Shown here in pieces: positions 1 to 12,437 of a stretch of DNA of 64,000 nucleotides (the stretch's first letter is position 1; the number at the start of each line of letters is the position of its first letter). Source of the stretch: Bombus terrestris. Lineage: Eukaryota; Arthropoda; Insecta; Hymenoptera; Apidae. The stretch covers positions 8,680,001 to 8,744,000 of the forward strand of contig NC_063279.1 of assembly GCF_910591885.1 (NCBI RefSeq), written 5' to 3'. A program made the position numbers and the translations under genes. The notes below the pieces were generated by a model that had not been told where the DNA came from, ran no database searches, and was given only the letters and a program-made list of their open reading frames with translations.

Positions 1-3000
1 ACTCTACAATGTTTCTAATGTATGCAGACTTCATAGACATTTTATTACCAATTTTACCATAAGAATTATGTGACTTCACATGAAAGAAGTGTACCTCGTG
101 ACACTTACATGCATAGACCAAGCGTAAATCCTGGCAAAGGGTGGGTCGACTCTCATAAAAATGTAAATGATAATAGAACGGCGTGTTCTCTATTCTGCAT
201 AATATCGACGACGGTATTCTATAACGTGTAATGCAAATGTAGTGGTTATTTTGATGAGACAGCGCAGCTCGTGGCTTTAGTAGAATTGAATGATTTTCCC
301 TATGAAAACCTGTACATTGTTATACGAAACATTTATTATTCAATCTTCAAATTTAATAATTAACATTAAACGCCGGCGATATTTGAAATTCTCGGTAAAA
401 TTCTATACAACTACGAATATCAAAGAAAACGACTGAATGTAAAAAGACATAGAAATTTGTAAAATAAAAGCCAATCTCCTTCGAATGAAAATTTACAAAC
501 AACATTTAACAAAACTGATTGTCACATTCGACGTACATTCATCAAATTATCAGATCCGATTATGCGATAGAAGTCAGAGCCTGTAATTTCTCACTGCATA
601 ATCCATTCATTGACATCATCAGTTACTAAATTATTATGCAAGAGGGTCCAGTTCGTTAATCAATGCCTACTCAACAACAGATAGGCGAAGAAAAAGATGT
701 CACAAAACAGGGGGATAAATTTGAAAATCGACCGATAGTTTCTAAGCGTGTATACGCGTGTATTGCTCAGAATCTAAAGGTCCTCAGATAATCTATGAGA
801 TGGTTTGATCTGGATGTGTGGCGTCGGAACGCAAGGTTACAGCGGTCGTCGGGTCAGCAACACCACGGTCGCCCTCCTCTCACTCTCTCTCTTTCTCCCC
901 GTTCCCTTCCTCGCCTTATCATCCTTCCCTCCCTACGTTCTCCTGCCCTTCCTTCCTTCCTATCGTCTCTCCCCTCGCAACAAGCTATATAGCAAGCCAG
1001 CCCTTCCTCTCGGTCTTTCTCCTTTATTTATCCTCGCGTTGTCCGTGTCATGTTGCGCCATCTTCGTTGTATCCGTTGCGCTTCTTATTAATAATTATTA
1101 CCTACAGAAGTAAGTATTTTTCTTTTTGCCAATTTATCGACATCATTATCGATAATCGTATCAAGCACGAATAGAGATATTCCTGTGATGCCGATTATTA
1201 CTGTCAATTATTAACCATGGATAGGAACCTTTCTTCCAGTGTACCCATAGGGATTTTTATTAACAAACGTTACAGAAATTACGCATTCGTTTAAATTCAA
1301 AATCTGAACATTGAAATTATTTCCTAATAAACAGTGGAAAGGAAATCCTATCTTTTATGTATTTCTTCATTTATGAGGAAATTTCTCGTTGTTAAGTACT
1401 AGTATTTAGACGATACGATATTTACATTCGACCTTGAGTGTTGTTTTAATTTTCCATCAGGGGCATCCAATCTGATTATTGTTGGCTCGCTAGTGCATTT
1501 AACCCTGCGATTGTTATCCAATGCGGTAGTCGAGCTGCTTGCAAACAACGCGGTGGAGGGGGTGTCTGGGTCACCCCCTTTCATGTTAGTCTGTCTGGCT
1601 GGTTGGCTGGCCGGATACCTTGCTAGGGTTCGCAACCCCAGCTTTCGTACCGGCGTTACATAGCCTATGACACCGAAATACATCGATTGTTTACATCTAA
1701 TCCACGTGTATCGACCGGCCTATTGATTAAACAACTGTAATGAGCCGGACTAATTACGAACATGGTAAAGGATTGATTCGTACCGCACCCTTCGCAAAGC
1801 TCTGATTGCTACAGTACCGTTTCCTATGCATCGATGTTTCATGTCATTGTATTACGCTTCAAAGGAAGAGAGTTTGTTCGCGCGAAGAAATAACCAATAA
1901 AATATGATTCTCATAAAAGTATCGATCGTTTAATGCGCGTGTCTGTGACATACACGAACGGCAATACAAGCTTCGATATTTTATACTAAAATGTACATTA
2001 GAACTTCGTTTATTGGAACGAAATCGTAATTAATGGCCGATTAAATGAACTGCCAGCGATTGAATTCGGTTATCTGAGCGTGAACTTCGATCGTACGAAC
2101 GAAAAGTAATAAGTAGCAGAGAAAATTGGGAAACTCTTATTATACGAGCTGATTGTCCACGGAGGTTACATCCAGTTTTCTTTTATTATACAAAAATTGA
2201 ATTATCTTCATGGACGAATCAACGAAAGACTTGTGCGTTGGAAGATTAAACTATGAAGCTATTTTCTGGCTGCGATAAGACGAGAAAATTGAGCGGGTTC
2301 GTCGATCACGGTACCGTGAACAATTCTTCGACGTTGATCGCCGCTTCACCGTGACGGTTTCGAACGAAAGGGAAAACCTTAGAGAAAACTTATCACTTTC
2401 GAAGCAATTGAAACAATCATTCCGTCTGCTCTCTAATAACACGAACGCCCATTAATCTTAATTAACGGAGAAAGTTTCAGGCCTAATTGCGAAACATTAT
2501 GCGGGAGAGCTGTCTTGAAGCGTGTCAACCGATGGGATCGGTGATCTTCTGTTTGCACGCACGATTCCTCGATATTTGCCACTTCATTCCTTTTATCGTT
2601 AATTCGTTTAAAAATAAAATAAAATAGACGATTTTTCTTCTTTTTTCTTTTTTCCTATAATTCTGTTATAAAATCTTTTTATTTTTTCCCCCTCTTCTTT
2701 CATTATAGATGAATGCATATCGTGCGTAGGCGGTGCAACGGTTTATCAAGCAGACAGGGTTTTGCACCCCGTACCATTGACGTTGGCTAGGGTTCCAGAA
2801 GCAGCTATAGCCATGGTGGAGGGAGATCTGTCCGCTGGAGGGGGTGTCTGGGGCAATCCCCTCCAGTCTGGGGGTTCCCAAACCCAAACGCATTTCCCGG
2901 GGTTCGCAAATCTCTCGGTTGCTCGCGAACCTGGCTGAAACTTCGCCACCATGGCACAGTTTCGCCTAAAACTTCCTCTTGTTCTTCGACTCGTACCGAG

Positions 3001-3068
3001 CCCTGGCGAATTTTCGAAAAACTCCATCTCACTTTCGACGAAAAAAAGACGACAAATTTATTTAAATA
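1..3068. other. AT-rich non-coding spacer
   Basis: No exon-like open frame with recognisable protein content is visible on either strand. The stretch contains a pyrimidine-rich tract at about 868-1030 on the + strand (runs of CTCTCT, TCCCTCC, CCTTCC). It also has two short GC-rich patches, at about 1540-1640 and 2820-2930, which share the motif GGAGGGGGTGTCTGGG followed by GGGTTCGCAA. The two patches may be relics of one repeat family, but the match is short. Short open frames here look like chance products of base composition. Confidence 0.6.
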
Positions 3069-3070
3069 TA

Positions 3071-3267
3071 CAGTGGCTACAAAAAGTATCTACTGTACAT
3101 TTATTTACGTACTAATTAATTACGTCTGAATATATTATAATCCCGTATCATTTAGTAATACTTTCATATGTTTGTTAAAAGTTGATATTATAAAAACGAA
3201 ATGTACAAGCTGATGAAAAAAGCGCTTCGTTGGAAACTAAAGATATTATGACTTTTCATAGCCACTC
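3071..3267. mobile_element. Tc1/mariner-like MITE, about 197 bp, TA target duplication
   Basis: The left end reads CAGTGGCTACAAAAAGTAT. The right end, read in reverse complement, is GAGTGGCTATGAAAAGTCA, so the two ends form imperfect terminal inverted repeats of about 19 bp. TA dinucleotides flank both ends (3069-3070 and 3268-3269), which is the target duplication used by the Tc1/mariner superfamily. The interior is AT-rich with no coding capacity, so this is a non-autonomous element. A related left end occurs at 10817. Superfamily assignment rests on the TA duplication and the TIR style, not on a transposase. Confidence 0.75.
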
Positions 3268-3269
3268 TA

Positions 3270-4740
3270 TGATGATAAAGTTTCACGATGTTTAATATTG
3301 CCCCAACAGATTTAATAATCACGTAGCGATATCTTTGTATCAGCTTTCTATATTATTTTTGCATCTAGAGGATACGTTTTAACGGTTCCGAAAATTATCG
3401 AGTAAAAGCTGATACTGAGAGAAGGATGCATACAGGTAAAAAAAGGAACATGGTTACACCTTCGTTCGTGTCGATTTCTAATAGATTTAAAGGAAAGTTG
3501 AAAGTGGACGATTCTTTCGATAAATACGTTAACGATCGTTGATGTATAAGATTTTTTATTTTATAAAAAAAAAATTATAGATATTACTTTGTTTATTAGG
3601 AATTCCTTACGAATGTTAAGTTCAATGATGTAATTTATTTAAGTGGCAAATATGTAGACGTCGGAGATGGCTGGATTCCAGGTTCAAGAGAAGTCCGGAT
3701 GTTCCGGTGAGCGCATAGCGGTCGATACGTGGAATTCGTTGACATTGATCCAGCGAATTCGTCGTATAGCTATCGGTGAGTCACCGTGGCTCAGTGCCCT
3801 TCAACCCAGCTCCGTTCGTTTCCTAAACTGGATGACTCCAACGCGGCTTACACATTCGATTTGACTTTATTAAAGCGGTTGTTATTTCTCGAAATTTTCG
3901 TTTATTTTTCTCGCTCGTTTTCTCCGACAGCTTCAAATATGTAGGTGTGAAAAATCTGATCCCCAAATTGAATAATTTAGTAACCAGTTGTGATGAGATA
4001 GCCGGTTTGGTACATTATTTTTCAAAAGCTTTTCTTTTTTTCGATGAAATTGATCTTCAATTTTCTTAAAATTATTCTTATTCCATTACTTATAGCAACA
4101 ATGAGTCATCTCCGGAACTCAATTTGCAATTGAATTTTAGATATAGCGATAATAAATATATAACTTTATAGATTTTTAGAAATTCAAGATTTGCGACTGT
4201 TACGTAAACCTAGTTACGTATATCTATACCTTATAGAATATTTTTACAAAATATATTTATCGTACAATAGAAATTATAACTATATAAAGTTAAATAAAAT
4301 AAACAAAATTAGATACAGTTAAATATACAATTGAATTTGTGAATAAGCATTTCCTTATTTACACGATCGCCACTAGAAGTGAATAACTTACAAATGCAAA
4401 TGTATATCTACATATGAACCCTTAAAAAACGACATGGGTCAACTTGTTTGACAGAAAAGTGCAGAAAGGTGTAAAGTAAAAACGCTGTTTTATAACAATT
4501 GCAGTTATGCAAGAATCTGCACTTTTTTCTTTTTAGAATTAAATATTAATTGTGTATTTATATAACAAAATTGATTTATGTAACAAAAGACCGACAAAAG
4601 GTGGAGTTGATCAATTTGGCTTTGAGGAGGATCATAAAGCTCATCAAAGAACGATCATTCGAAAATCATTGTTTCCACGTTGATATTCGAAGCGAAATGT
4701 CTCGCAGACGAAGCGAACGAAGGCGAGGAAAAAAGATTGA
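3270..4740. other. AT-rich non-coding spacer
   Basis: A long AT-rich stretch without exon-like frames. A slightly GC-richer patch lies at about 3660-3860, with an open frame of about 65 codons that I do not consider coding. Several AATAAA-like words occur, as expected by chance in this composition. No RNA gene or repeat stands out. Confidence 0.5.
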
Positions 4741-5270
4741 TGACTGACGAGTGGTAAAACACAGCGAAAATGAGCCGAGGAGCATAAAAGTGGCACAATT
4801 GGTTCAGTGGGGCGGTGCCCCTGCGGCCTTGGCTCGGGACACTGAACTCCGTAACCATGCGAAACGCGACGCACGCGGTGCCCCATGCACTTCTCTCGCC
4901 TCTCTCTCACTCTCTCTCTCTCTCTCTCGCTCCTCTTTCTCCTCCATCCATCGCGCCACTCGATTTCTCCTCCCCTATATGCGCTTCGAACCGCGCTGCA
5001 CCCGTTTCGCACATATGCAACGTCCAGTGCCGGTCGTTTCACTCGGAACTAGGCCCCGCGAGGCCGGCAGCCGGCCACGCACGATGCCTGCGCGACGCGC
5101 CTGGCTGCGTGTGCACTAGCGCGCGCGCGTGCGCGTCGTCGTGTAGCAGATCGGACGCGGCGCCGGGTCTCGGCCGAACTCCACATTCGAAAGGAGGAAG
5201 AAGAATCGATGGAAACGGAAACTACCGAGGAAATTCGTCTGGTCAATGACGGAGAACGGATTTGGAGTAA
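4741..5270. promoter_or_regulatory. CpG-rich island with CT microsatellite, candidate promoter or enhancer
   Basis: Composition changes sharply from the AT-rich surroundings to a region dense in CpG (for example the alternating GCGCGCGCGTGCGCG near 5120-5135). It includes a CT-rich microsatellite at about 4900-4930. Such islands in hymenopteran genomes often mark transcription starts or regulatory DNA. No TATA box or unambiguous exon could be fixed. A 26-codon ORF begins at the island's downstream edge (5209). The regulatory role is inferred from composition only. Confidence 0.35.
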
Positions 5271-5289
5271 AAGCGGTGATCGATTATGA
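5209..5289 (+). CDS. Possible short ORF at the edge of a CpG-rich island (26 codons)
   Basis: An ATG at 5209 opens a 26-codon frame ending at TGA 5287-5289. The peptide begins METETTEEIRLVNDGERIW, with a protein-like mix of acidic and hydrophobic residues. It sits immediately downstream of a CpG-rich island, where a first exon would be expected. A possible donor-like GTAAAA follows the TGG codon at about 5266, so this could be the start of a spliced first exon rather than a complete small protein. The start context is weak (T at -3). No family is recognised. A chance ORF remains more likely than a real one. Confidence 0.15.
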   Translation: METETTEEIRLVNDGERIWSKSGDRL

Positions 5290-7130
5290 TTTCGGTTAAC
5301 AGATTGTTCAAAAAATTCGTAGTGTTTTTGACAATCGATTTATCATATTATATTTTGCATTGTATTTTGTATGTGTTTAATAAGATGTGGGAAAAAATTT
5401 GCGATACTTTGTTGCAAAAATGACGCTTCTAATTGCACATTAAATATTAAAGGTAAAAAGAATAATTTCAGATTGGTTGATAGGATAAGGTCGTATTCTT
5501 ATAGAAAAGAGAAACTTTATATTTCTACGAGGAATTTATGAAAAAATCGATCACGAAGCTATAATATACTAGTTCCACAAAGACTCGATAATGACAAATT
5601 TTCCCCAAATTTCGTTATTTCGTTTCATTAAGTTCAATGTTCCGATCAATTTTATCTTAGACCATTCGAAAGGGAAAACAGTTAGGACTATTATCAAAAA
5701 AAATTCGTTCGTATTGTTGGTACGCTGGAAACGTGTCGAAAGCTCGCGCAGTGAAGCGTGCTGGGCGCCCATCGTTAGCGGGAACGAGCGAGACAACGCA
5801 GAAACGAAGCGAGAGGACGAGTTAGCGTGTTAGGCGTGCGGAGAGCGTTCACCCTGGCCGGTGCGTCGGCCCTTCGCACAGCGTTTCTCAAACCTAAGCG
5901 ATATCCTGCATTTATGAGCTTGGCCCTTAGGGAGAATGCTCGAAGGGTGTCAGGAAGCAGCAAAAGTTGGGGTTGATCTCGATGGAGAGAGTACTGATGT
6001 GTGCCGCGACGTACATGCCGAAAGTGGAAGCATTATCGTGTTGAAAATAATAGATTGAGAATTTAAAATTTTTAGTCAACTGCTACGCAATATGAGAGGA
6101 TGAGTCAGATAAAATCGACGTGAAAAAGTTTTAGAACCGATACAGAACCATTTCAGAATTCTTTCAAAATCGAGATGATAGTAGGCTGTGAGACCGTAAC
6201 TGGCGTCGATATTCGCTAGAATTTCTTTCAACCGTGACAGTTATGGCATCGTTTCAATTTTCCATAACTGGACCGTGAATGTTTATGCAAATTTATCTTT
6301 TCATAAATACAGATAAAAGAATCCGATGAAATCACGTTTGGAAACAAATATGTTTTATCCTCTAAATCTGATAACATATTAACACTTTCATCTGTTGTTC
6401 CAAATCTATTTATCTTTTTATTAATTAATTTTTATTAACAATTATTTTCGAAACATTTTCTAACCGTTGATTTCAGCATGCGTGGAATTTTACTGTACGT
6501 AAATCGTGGGCGTAGTTCAACGTTTAATAATAGATCGATTATAGTTATTGCGTATGATTCTAAGGTTGTTATGAATAATCGTTGGATCAAGCGATGATTT
6601 TGGCGAAACGTTTACGGTGAATCGTGCACGTACGCCACCCTCGGAGGCCTGGCGTGGTCTTGTCGTTGTCTTTTTGCCATTTCATCGAAGTCGCAAGAAT
6701 TCGAAAGCCGAAGGACATCAGCGGGAACAAAAACGTGCGCGAGCATCCTTTTCGAACGTATTGATGCTCGCGTCATGTGAGAAAACGTGCATTCTTGGTC
6801 TCATATTCCAAGCTGGAGAATTATATGGAAGAAATTGATGTGCAAAGTATCGATTTTATGTCGATATATTCGTCGGATAGCCGCATCAATTCTGATTTCT
6901 AGATTACGAACCTATTAAGGTTGTTATATGAAACATTTTTAGATAGCACTGTAATCATATGGATATTGATATTAATTATATTAAAATCGTCAAGATGAAG
7001 ATTAATTATTAAAAACTTGTTAATCTTTTAAGTGAATATTTTACATATCTCTTAGCAAATACATTAATAATTGCTTGTCAGTTGTAAAATCAATTAGTCC
7101 GTGGCTATTAATTTGCTCGCTTAATAACGA
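5290..7130. other. Non-coding spacer with a GC-elevated patch
   Basis: AT-rich apart from about 5730-5960, where CpG density rises again. I see no exon, RNA gene or repeat that can be supported. Short frames on both strands at 5.57-5.96 kb overlap each other and show no recognisable domain. Confidence 0.5.
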
Positions 7131-7186
7131 AGGGTCGGAGGCAGACAGTGATGTGTGAAACACGGGACAGTACCACGTAACTTCGG

Positions 7187-7196
7187 ACCACGTGGT
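7187..7196. promoter_or_regulatory. Perfect E-box palindrome ACCACGTGGT
   Basis: A 10-base perfect palindrome containing the canonical CACGTG E-box core, the site of bHLH factors such as Myc/Max or CLOCK/CYCLE. A further half-match, TACCACGT, lies about 15 bases upstream and forms a 7-base inverted repeat with it, and ACACACGTGG lies about 60 bases downstream. The cluster is seen directly; its use as a regulatory site is inference. Confidence 0.35.
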
Positions 7197-7559
7197 GTAT
7201 TTTGAGCACAGTCATTGACATGTCGCTTACTCTTACTCCAGAGTTACGTTACACACGTGGATCTTTAAAGAGATTTAACTGAAATGTCTCTTATATCTTC
7301 TAGAATTATTCGAAAAAAGTTCATATTTATTTATCCTACAACAATTTCCATATGCTTGAAAAACATACTTCTATCACAGCGATCTTCGTTCGTCGACAAT
7401 CTCAAACGATCTTCTTCTAAAATCACGCTCGAGTTCAAGAGAAACTAAATGTACCATTTAAATGAAACGTATCTTTTTAAATTCGCTCGAAGAATTTAAA
7501 AAGCCAAGAGGAAAGAGAATATCTAAGAGCGAAAGGGAATAGTAGAACCGACGAAAATT

Positions 7560-7960
7560 CGCATAATCATGTCGATGGAGAGGGTCCTGGCCGCAGCTGT
7601 TCGCGTCGTGGCGGCGCGTGTTCGCGCGGCATTGGGCATTGCACTCGGCGCTTCTCTCGAGGGCGGTCTCCCGGGTTGATGCACGCGGAATGCAAGCCGA
7701 ATACGGCCGAGGATGCACGAGGCTGCGCCGCTTCGTGGAGCCGTGGAGTTGTCCGCGCGCGCCTCGCAGCTGCAACGGTCATCGGGTTCGATGCACTGGC
7801 GCGCGCGCTTCTGCATGCACGATTCTGCACGAATGACTCAGCCAAGCGGGCGCACCACGGATACGACCTTGACCTGGCTGCACGTAGGTGTATCGCACCT
7901 TGGCGGGCCTCGCGTGGCCGAAACGTAAAATAGTCGCCAGTGGGGAATCGAGGTCGCGAA
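7560..7960. promoter_or_regulatory. CpG-rich island, candidate regulatory DNA
   Basis: A CpG-dense block (many CGCG, GCGCGC and GCGGCGCG words) in AT-rich surroundings. Six overlapping open frames run through it on both strands, as expected when stop codons are depleted by high GC, and none encodes a recognisable domain. A 36-codon ATG frame starts at 7569 but is alanine- and valine-rich and probably not coding. A promoter or enhancer is the most likely reading. Confidence 0.3.
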
Positions 7961-10816
7961 ATCGAAATTTCGTCTGCCTTCGCATGTTGTTCGGTTTTCT
8001 TTTTTGTGATCTTCGAATGATTACTCGGCAAAGAGGGGAAGTTGTAAAACGTTATGGCGCGATAGCATTGTGTAACGAGCTTTCGAAACGCCAGGCTGGG
8101 TCCGCTCCATCCTTTTGTTCAGAATATTTGCATCTCTTAGATTCAAGGTGATGTTTCAATGTTCACGTTGGTCGAATTCTTAGTTAGAACAGAGAAAGAA
8201 TCAGCGTTCTTATCCGATCGATTCTGTTGTCATTTTTCTTTGGATTTGTTGGTCGAATGGGATTTCGATGTTCACAGGTTAGCCAACTTTTTTACCAACG
8301 ATTGGAATCAGACTTTTCACTCGATTTAGTTCCGTCAGCAGTTTATTTCTACGACTCAGATCAATCCTCCTTTGGAGATATTTGGATTTGCTGGTTCTGA
8401 AATGGTGTTTTAGCGTTCCAGAATTTTCTAGGAAAGATCGGAATTAAAATTTCCTGGGCAACGCGATAGATACGTAATTGTATTTGAGTAGCTGGCAATT
8501 GTCGAATTTAGTACAATACTGGAAATATTGTTTTTTTTTTTGACAAGAATTAGGTATCGAGTTTTCGTAAAGGTAGATAATATTGAAATTGTATTTAAAT
8601 GCGAAGAGATTCGTGAATTTATGACAGTATCTGTAATAAGAATTACAGCTAGAATTTTTGTAATAATGGTCGATTATATTCGTTTAACTGAACAGCCGGC
8701 ACAATGCTGTCGCGAATATTCTTCAGATTTTTTTTCTATATTATTAGAACTTGCAGCTGGCTACGAGTGAAATTAGAATTGAATATTCAAATAGCGATCG
8801 TAACGTTCCTCTTTCACGTACTCGTTAAGGTACGTATCGAAATTAAGTATTCGAGTCTCGCGCGTTGATTCTCGCGGTGTTATTATCTTGTTGTTCCTGC
8901 TAATCTCATTATTTGTTGCACTACTTTTTTATATTCTCAAGGCCTGTCTGCCGTTTCCTTCGAGGTTATTGTTCCAGTCTCGAGTTCATTGTAACCAATG
9001 CCATTGCACGGAGATAGCATTTTTTTCGTACGCGTTATCACGAAAGAAACTGATACATCGAAAATAGACGCACACACTGGCTCGGATAACGCGAAAACAA
9101 TGGCAAATATCGTGGCGATTGACCGGCGAGAAATGTATGGTGAAAAGTTTAAACGAATGCATTGTTGTTCTTTAATCGACATGGATGCAATTAAATCAAA
9201 ACCTTCGGATAGTTTATTTTAATTTCATCTGTAAGTGGTTTGCTTCGTTTTCTTGTGAAAAGCAGTCCCACTTTCGAAATACGTAAAAACGATACCAGCG
9301 ATTTCTAATTGTTTAGTGGTTTAAACAGAGTGAAAGTAGTCTATTTTACAAGATTGTTATTCTTGTAGATTTCACGCGAGATCAAAATTACATTTTCACT
9401 TTTAATCTCATTTTCTATCCCTCTACAGTGATTATAGATCATCCACGACCATGAAGTATAAACCGAAAGAACTATCGAAACAAAATAGTATAACGGGGAA
9501 CATCGAAAAGCACAAAGAGTAGAAAAAATAAAATTGATAGCATTAGAAGATTGGACATTTTTTCATACATTTTATAGATATACTTTATCATAGATATTCG
9601 TTTAATAATTTTCTCCCAGATATGTCTTATCATTCTCAAAGCATTCGATCAACTCTTAATCAACTTCGGCTAATTTTTCCAATAACGCGTTTATCACTTT
9701 CCTCGAAGGAATTTCTTCCAAGGTTGTTCGTAACATAATTCCCCTTGTTAACCTTCGAACCAGTGTTGCCTTAGAAATGACGATTATTGCATCACACAGT
9801 GGCAAACTTGTGTCAGTGAAGAAAAAAAGAAAAAAAGAAAAAGAAAAGAAAACGAAGGAACGTCGAGTTCCGAGAAACCAAAAGGAAAGTGTTCTCTTTT
9901 TAAGGATCTTCCTAAGCGATGCAATTAATTTACCCATGTGCATAGTTCAATGTGTGTCCTCGAGTATCGGGTTCAACGTCTGCCGGACGAGAATGAGACA
10001 AAGGCTAAAAGGCCCTACCTCCTCGGGGTATCTTTATAGAACACGGTGTCATCGACATGCGACAGGGTACATCCATTGTAAAGGTCAACGAATCTATTGT
10101 GCATAAACTTATCGCAGCCATCCTATATCGTTTGAACGAGGAACGATCTAATTGCATTGCGTGAAAATGCACGATCGAATGAAAGTCTCGAAGCTTTCGC
10201 CTTGAAGAAACATCACTCGACCATTGGTACTTTACGATTGACGATGCGTTCCATGTTTTCGTTCGTATATTAAAAAGAAAAATTTAATCGCTGTCGTTGA
10301 CTTTCCTAAGGACGGTATCTATCAGCTCCTCTATCTCGACACCAGTAAATCAAGAAACAACTAAACAGAGCGTTATTGTGACAGTCGAATGACCCGCTGC
10401 CTCTCTTTTCCAACCGGTAGACGGTTTAATCTTCAGCGATTGTAATAAAATCAAGGAACGGCAGGGGAACGTCCTCTACCGTCTCAGACTAAGTTTAAAA
10501 TATTGAAATTTCTTAATTGATAACTGTATTCTTTCCTCAAATTCTTTGTTTTACAATCAAAATTACTAATCGATGAATTGCAAGCAATCTAACGGTTGAA
10601 TAAATCACTGAATCCAAGAAAACGGTTTATACATTTTACGCGAAAATCGGTCCCAAAATCTACTATTTCTACGCGATTCTTCCAGTGTCAAACTAATCAG
10701 CGAATGTCAAACGATTCAATCGTACTGCCAAATCACCGAATTCCCGGATAATTGACCAATTTCCACGAAAATCGTTTCAGCTTTCCCATTTCCCTAATTT
10801 TCCATCCAATTTGAAA
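7961..10816. other. Non-coding spacer with weak internal repetition
   Basis: Mostly AT-rich. At about 8140-8430 phrases such as GGATTTGTTGGTCGAATGG and TTTGGATTTGCTGGTTCTG recur with changes, which suggests a decayed tandem repeat. An ATG frame of 74 codons at 8998-9222 overlaps an 81-codon frame on the opposite strand. Neither has a recognisable domain and I do not call a gene. A purine-rich A/G tract lies at about 9816-9860. Nothing else can be supported. Confidence 0.45.
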
Positions 10817-10975
10817 CAGTGGCTACAAAAAGTATCTATACGATCTTACGTATCTTCTAACAAAGCGCTTTTCCTCTTTTCTTTTTATCAAATTCTATAC
10901 GTCACCCTTCGAGTATCAAATTTTTATAATCCTATGACATTACTATCGAATACGAAATTTAATATAATTGACCTC
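10817..10975. mobile_element. Truncated relative of the 3.07 kb MITE
   Basis: The sequence CAGTGGCTACAAAAAGTATC at 10817 matches the left terminal repeat of the element at 3071. The next 150 bases keep partial similarity, including a shared TATAATCC...CAT..TA segment. No matching right terminal repeat is found downstream, and the base pair before the left end is not TA. It is therefore read as a truncated or decayed family member. The right boundary is approximate. Confidence 0.55.
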
Positions 10976-11422
10976 GATTAATTAATATTTAGACATCACA
11001 ATAATTGCAACGGTACGCAAATTGTTTTTCTAGCCACCATCGTACGTATTCGCTTTCCCTGGATCTATCAACCGGACGTTTATATCCCGAGCAATAAGGT
11101 TGGAAGCACCTAGAAGAGCAAAGTGTCCCTGAATGACTGAGAGGGACTTTCTCTTCGTAAGCGAGTCGAGCTCGAGCGCAATTATTTAAATCGGTGCGTC
11201 GACTCTGATGCTCGCACGGCAAGGTTACCGGGATGCATCGACGATCTGTCGTCCCCGGCCAACAGCTACGGCCAAGTATTTATACATCAGCGGAGGGATG
11301 TATTTCGGTCCCGCGGACGCTGACGCTACCACGCGGTGGCGACGGCCCGCGCTCCTCTAACCTTGAACTGATGAACGTACGCAGCCACCACCCGACTGCC
11401 ATGTCCTGAGCTATTCCTGGAG
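10976..11422. other. Spacer preceding the compound repeat locus
   Basis: Moderately GC-rich sequence (about 11000-11420) without a convincing exon. Opposed short frames at 10989-11222 and 11280-11501 have no recognisable domain. The right edge joins the first AATAGTAAC minisatellite units at about 11423. Confidence 0.4.
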
Positions 11423-11454
11423 AATAGTAACAATAGTAACAATAGTAACAATAG

Positions 11455-11950
11455 TCGGTTATCACGGTATAACGGAGAACTTTAGAATCTTTAACGTTCA
11501 AGTACGTCCGAGTATAAAATGAAAAACTTAACGAGCAAACGCACGTTAGATTGATTTTTATGAAACAGAAATTACAATAAATGAAATTATCACTCAGAAA
11601 CTTTCACTCAGCGTTTCGTCTATCCTTGGTTCGTATGAATACCGAAAAATTCTATTTTATCATATCATTTATCTAGTAATCCTGATCAATTATTTTCTAA
11701 TATTATAGAAAACCAGCAGGTGTTGCAACGTTCATTAACGAGCATGTACATATGTTAGCCACAAGATGTAAATTATACCTTTTAGTAAACAATTTCATTT
11801 GCCGTGGAAATTGAAGTTAGGACGTTTTAACGCATTTTATTCCCCTTTTTTGCTGGTTATGACGCTATAACTGGCAATGGTAATAATATTTTTAAACTTT
11901 CTTTCTTTTGTTCATATTATGTTGCACATAAATATAGGTGAAATAAGGTA
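11455..11950. repeat. Duplicated segment, copy 1
   Basis: Non-repetitive segment beginning at TCGGTTATCACGG and running to the first trinucleotide-like repeats near 11950. It is nearly identical to the segment starting at 12438 (offset 983 bp). Copy 1 differs at several positions from copies 2 and 3, for example TTATCACGG against TTGTCGCGG and GTTCAAG against GTTCATG. It also lacks a 10-base stretch present in copy 2 near 12855. Confidence 0.88.
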
Positions 11951-12437
11951 ATAATAATAATAGTACCAATAATAGCAACAATAATAGAAACGATAATAGA
12001 AACGATAACAGAAACAATAATAGTAACAATAATAGAAACAATAATAGTAAGAATAATAGTAAAAATAATAGTAACAATAATAGTAACAATAATAGAAATG
12101 ATAATAGAAACAATAATAGAAACAATAATAGTAACAATAATAGAAACAAATTTGAAAGTTTGAATTTTTGAAAATTCAAATTCGAAATTTCAAATTTTCA
12201 AATTTGAAAATACAAATTTGAAAATTTGAAAATACAAATTTGAAAATTCAAACTTGAAAATTCAAATTTGAAAAATTGAAAATTTGAATTTTTGAAATTT
12301 TGAATATTCAAATAATAATAGTAACAATAATAGTAAAACAATAATAGTAACAATAATAGTAACAATAATAGAAACAATAATAGAAACAATAATAGTAACA
12401 ATAATAGAAACTATAATAGTAACAATAGTAACAATAG

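Noticed and set aside
1597..1637. tRNA-like A and B box words (TGGCTGGTTGG, GGGTTCGCAACCC)
   Set aside because: The surrounding sequence does not fold into a cloverleaf and no acceptor stem pairs; the A box lacks the conserved A.
7567..8031. 154-codon minus-strand frame
   Set aside because: Six overlapping frames occupy the same CpG-rich patch; the composition is alanine/arginine-rich with no domain.
8998..9222. 74-codon ATG frame as a small gene
   Set aside because: An equally long frame lies on the opposite strand, no domain is recognised and no promoter or splice context supports it.
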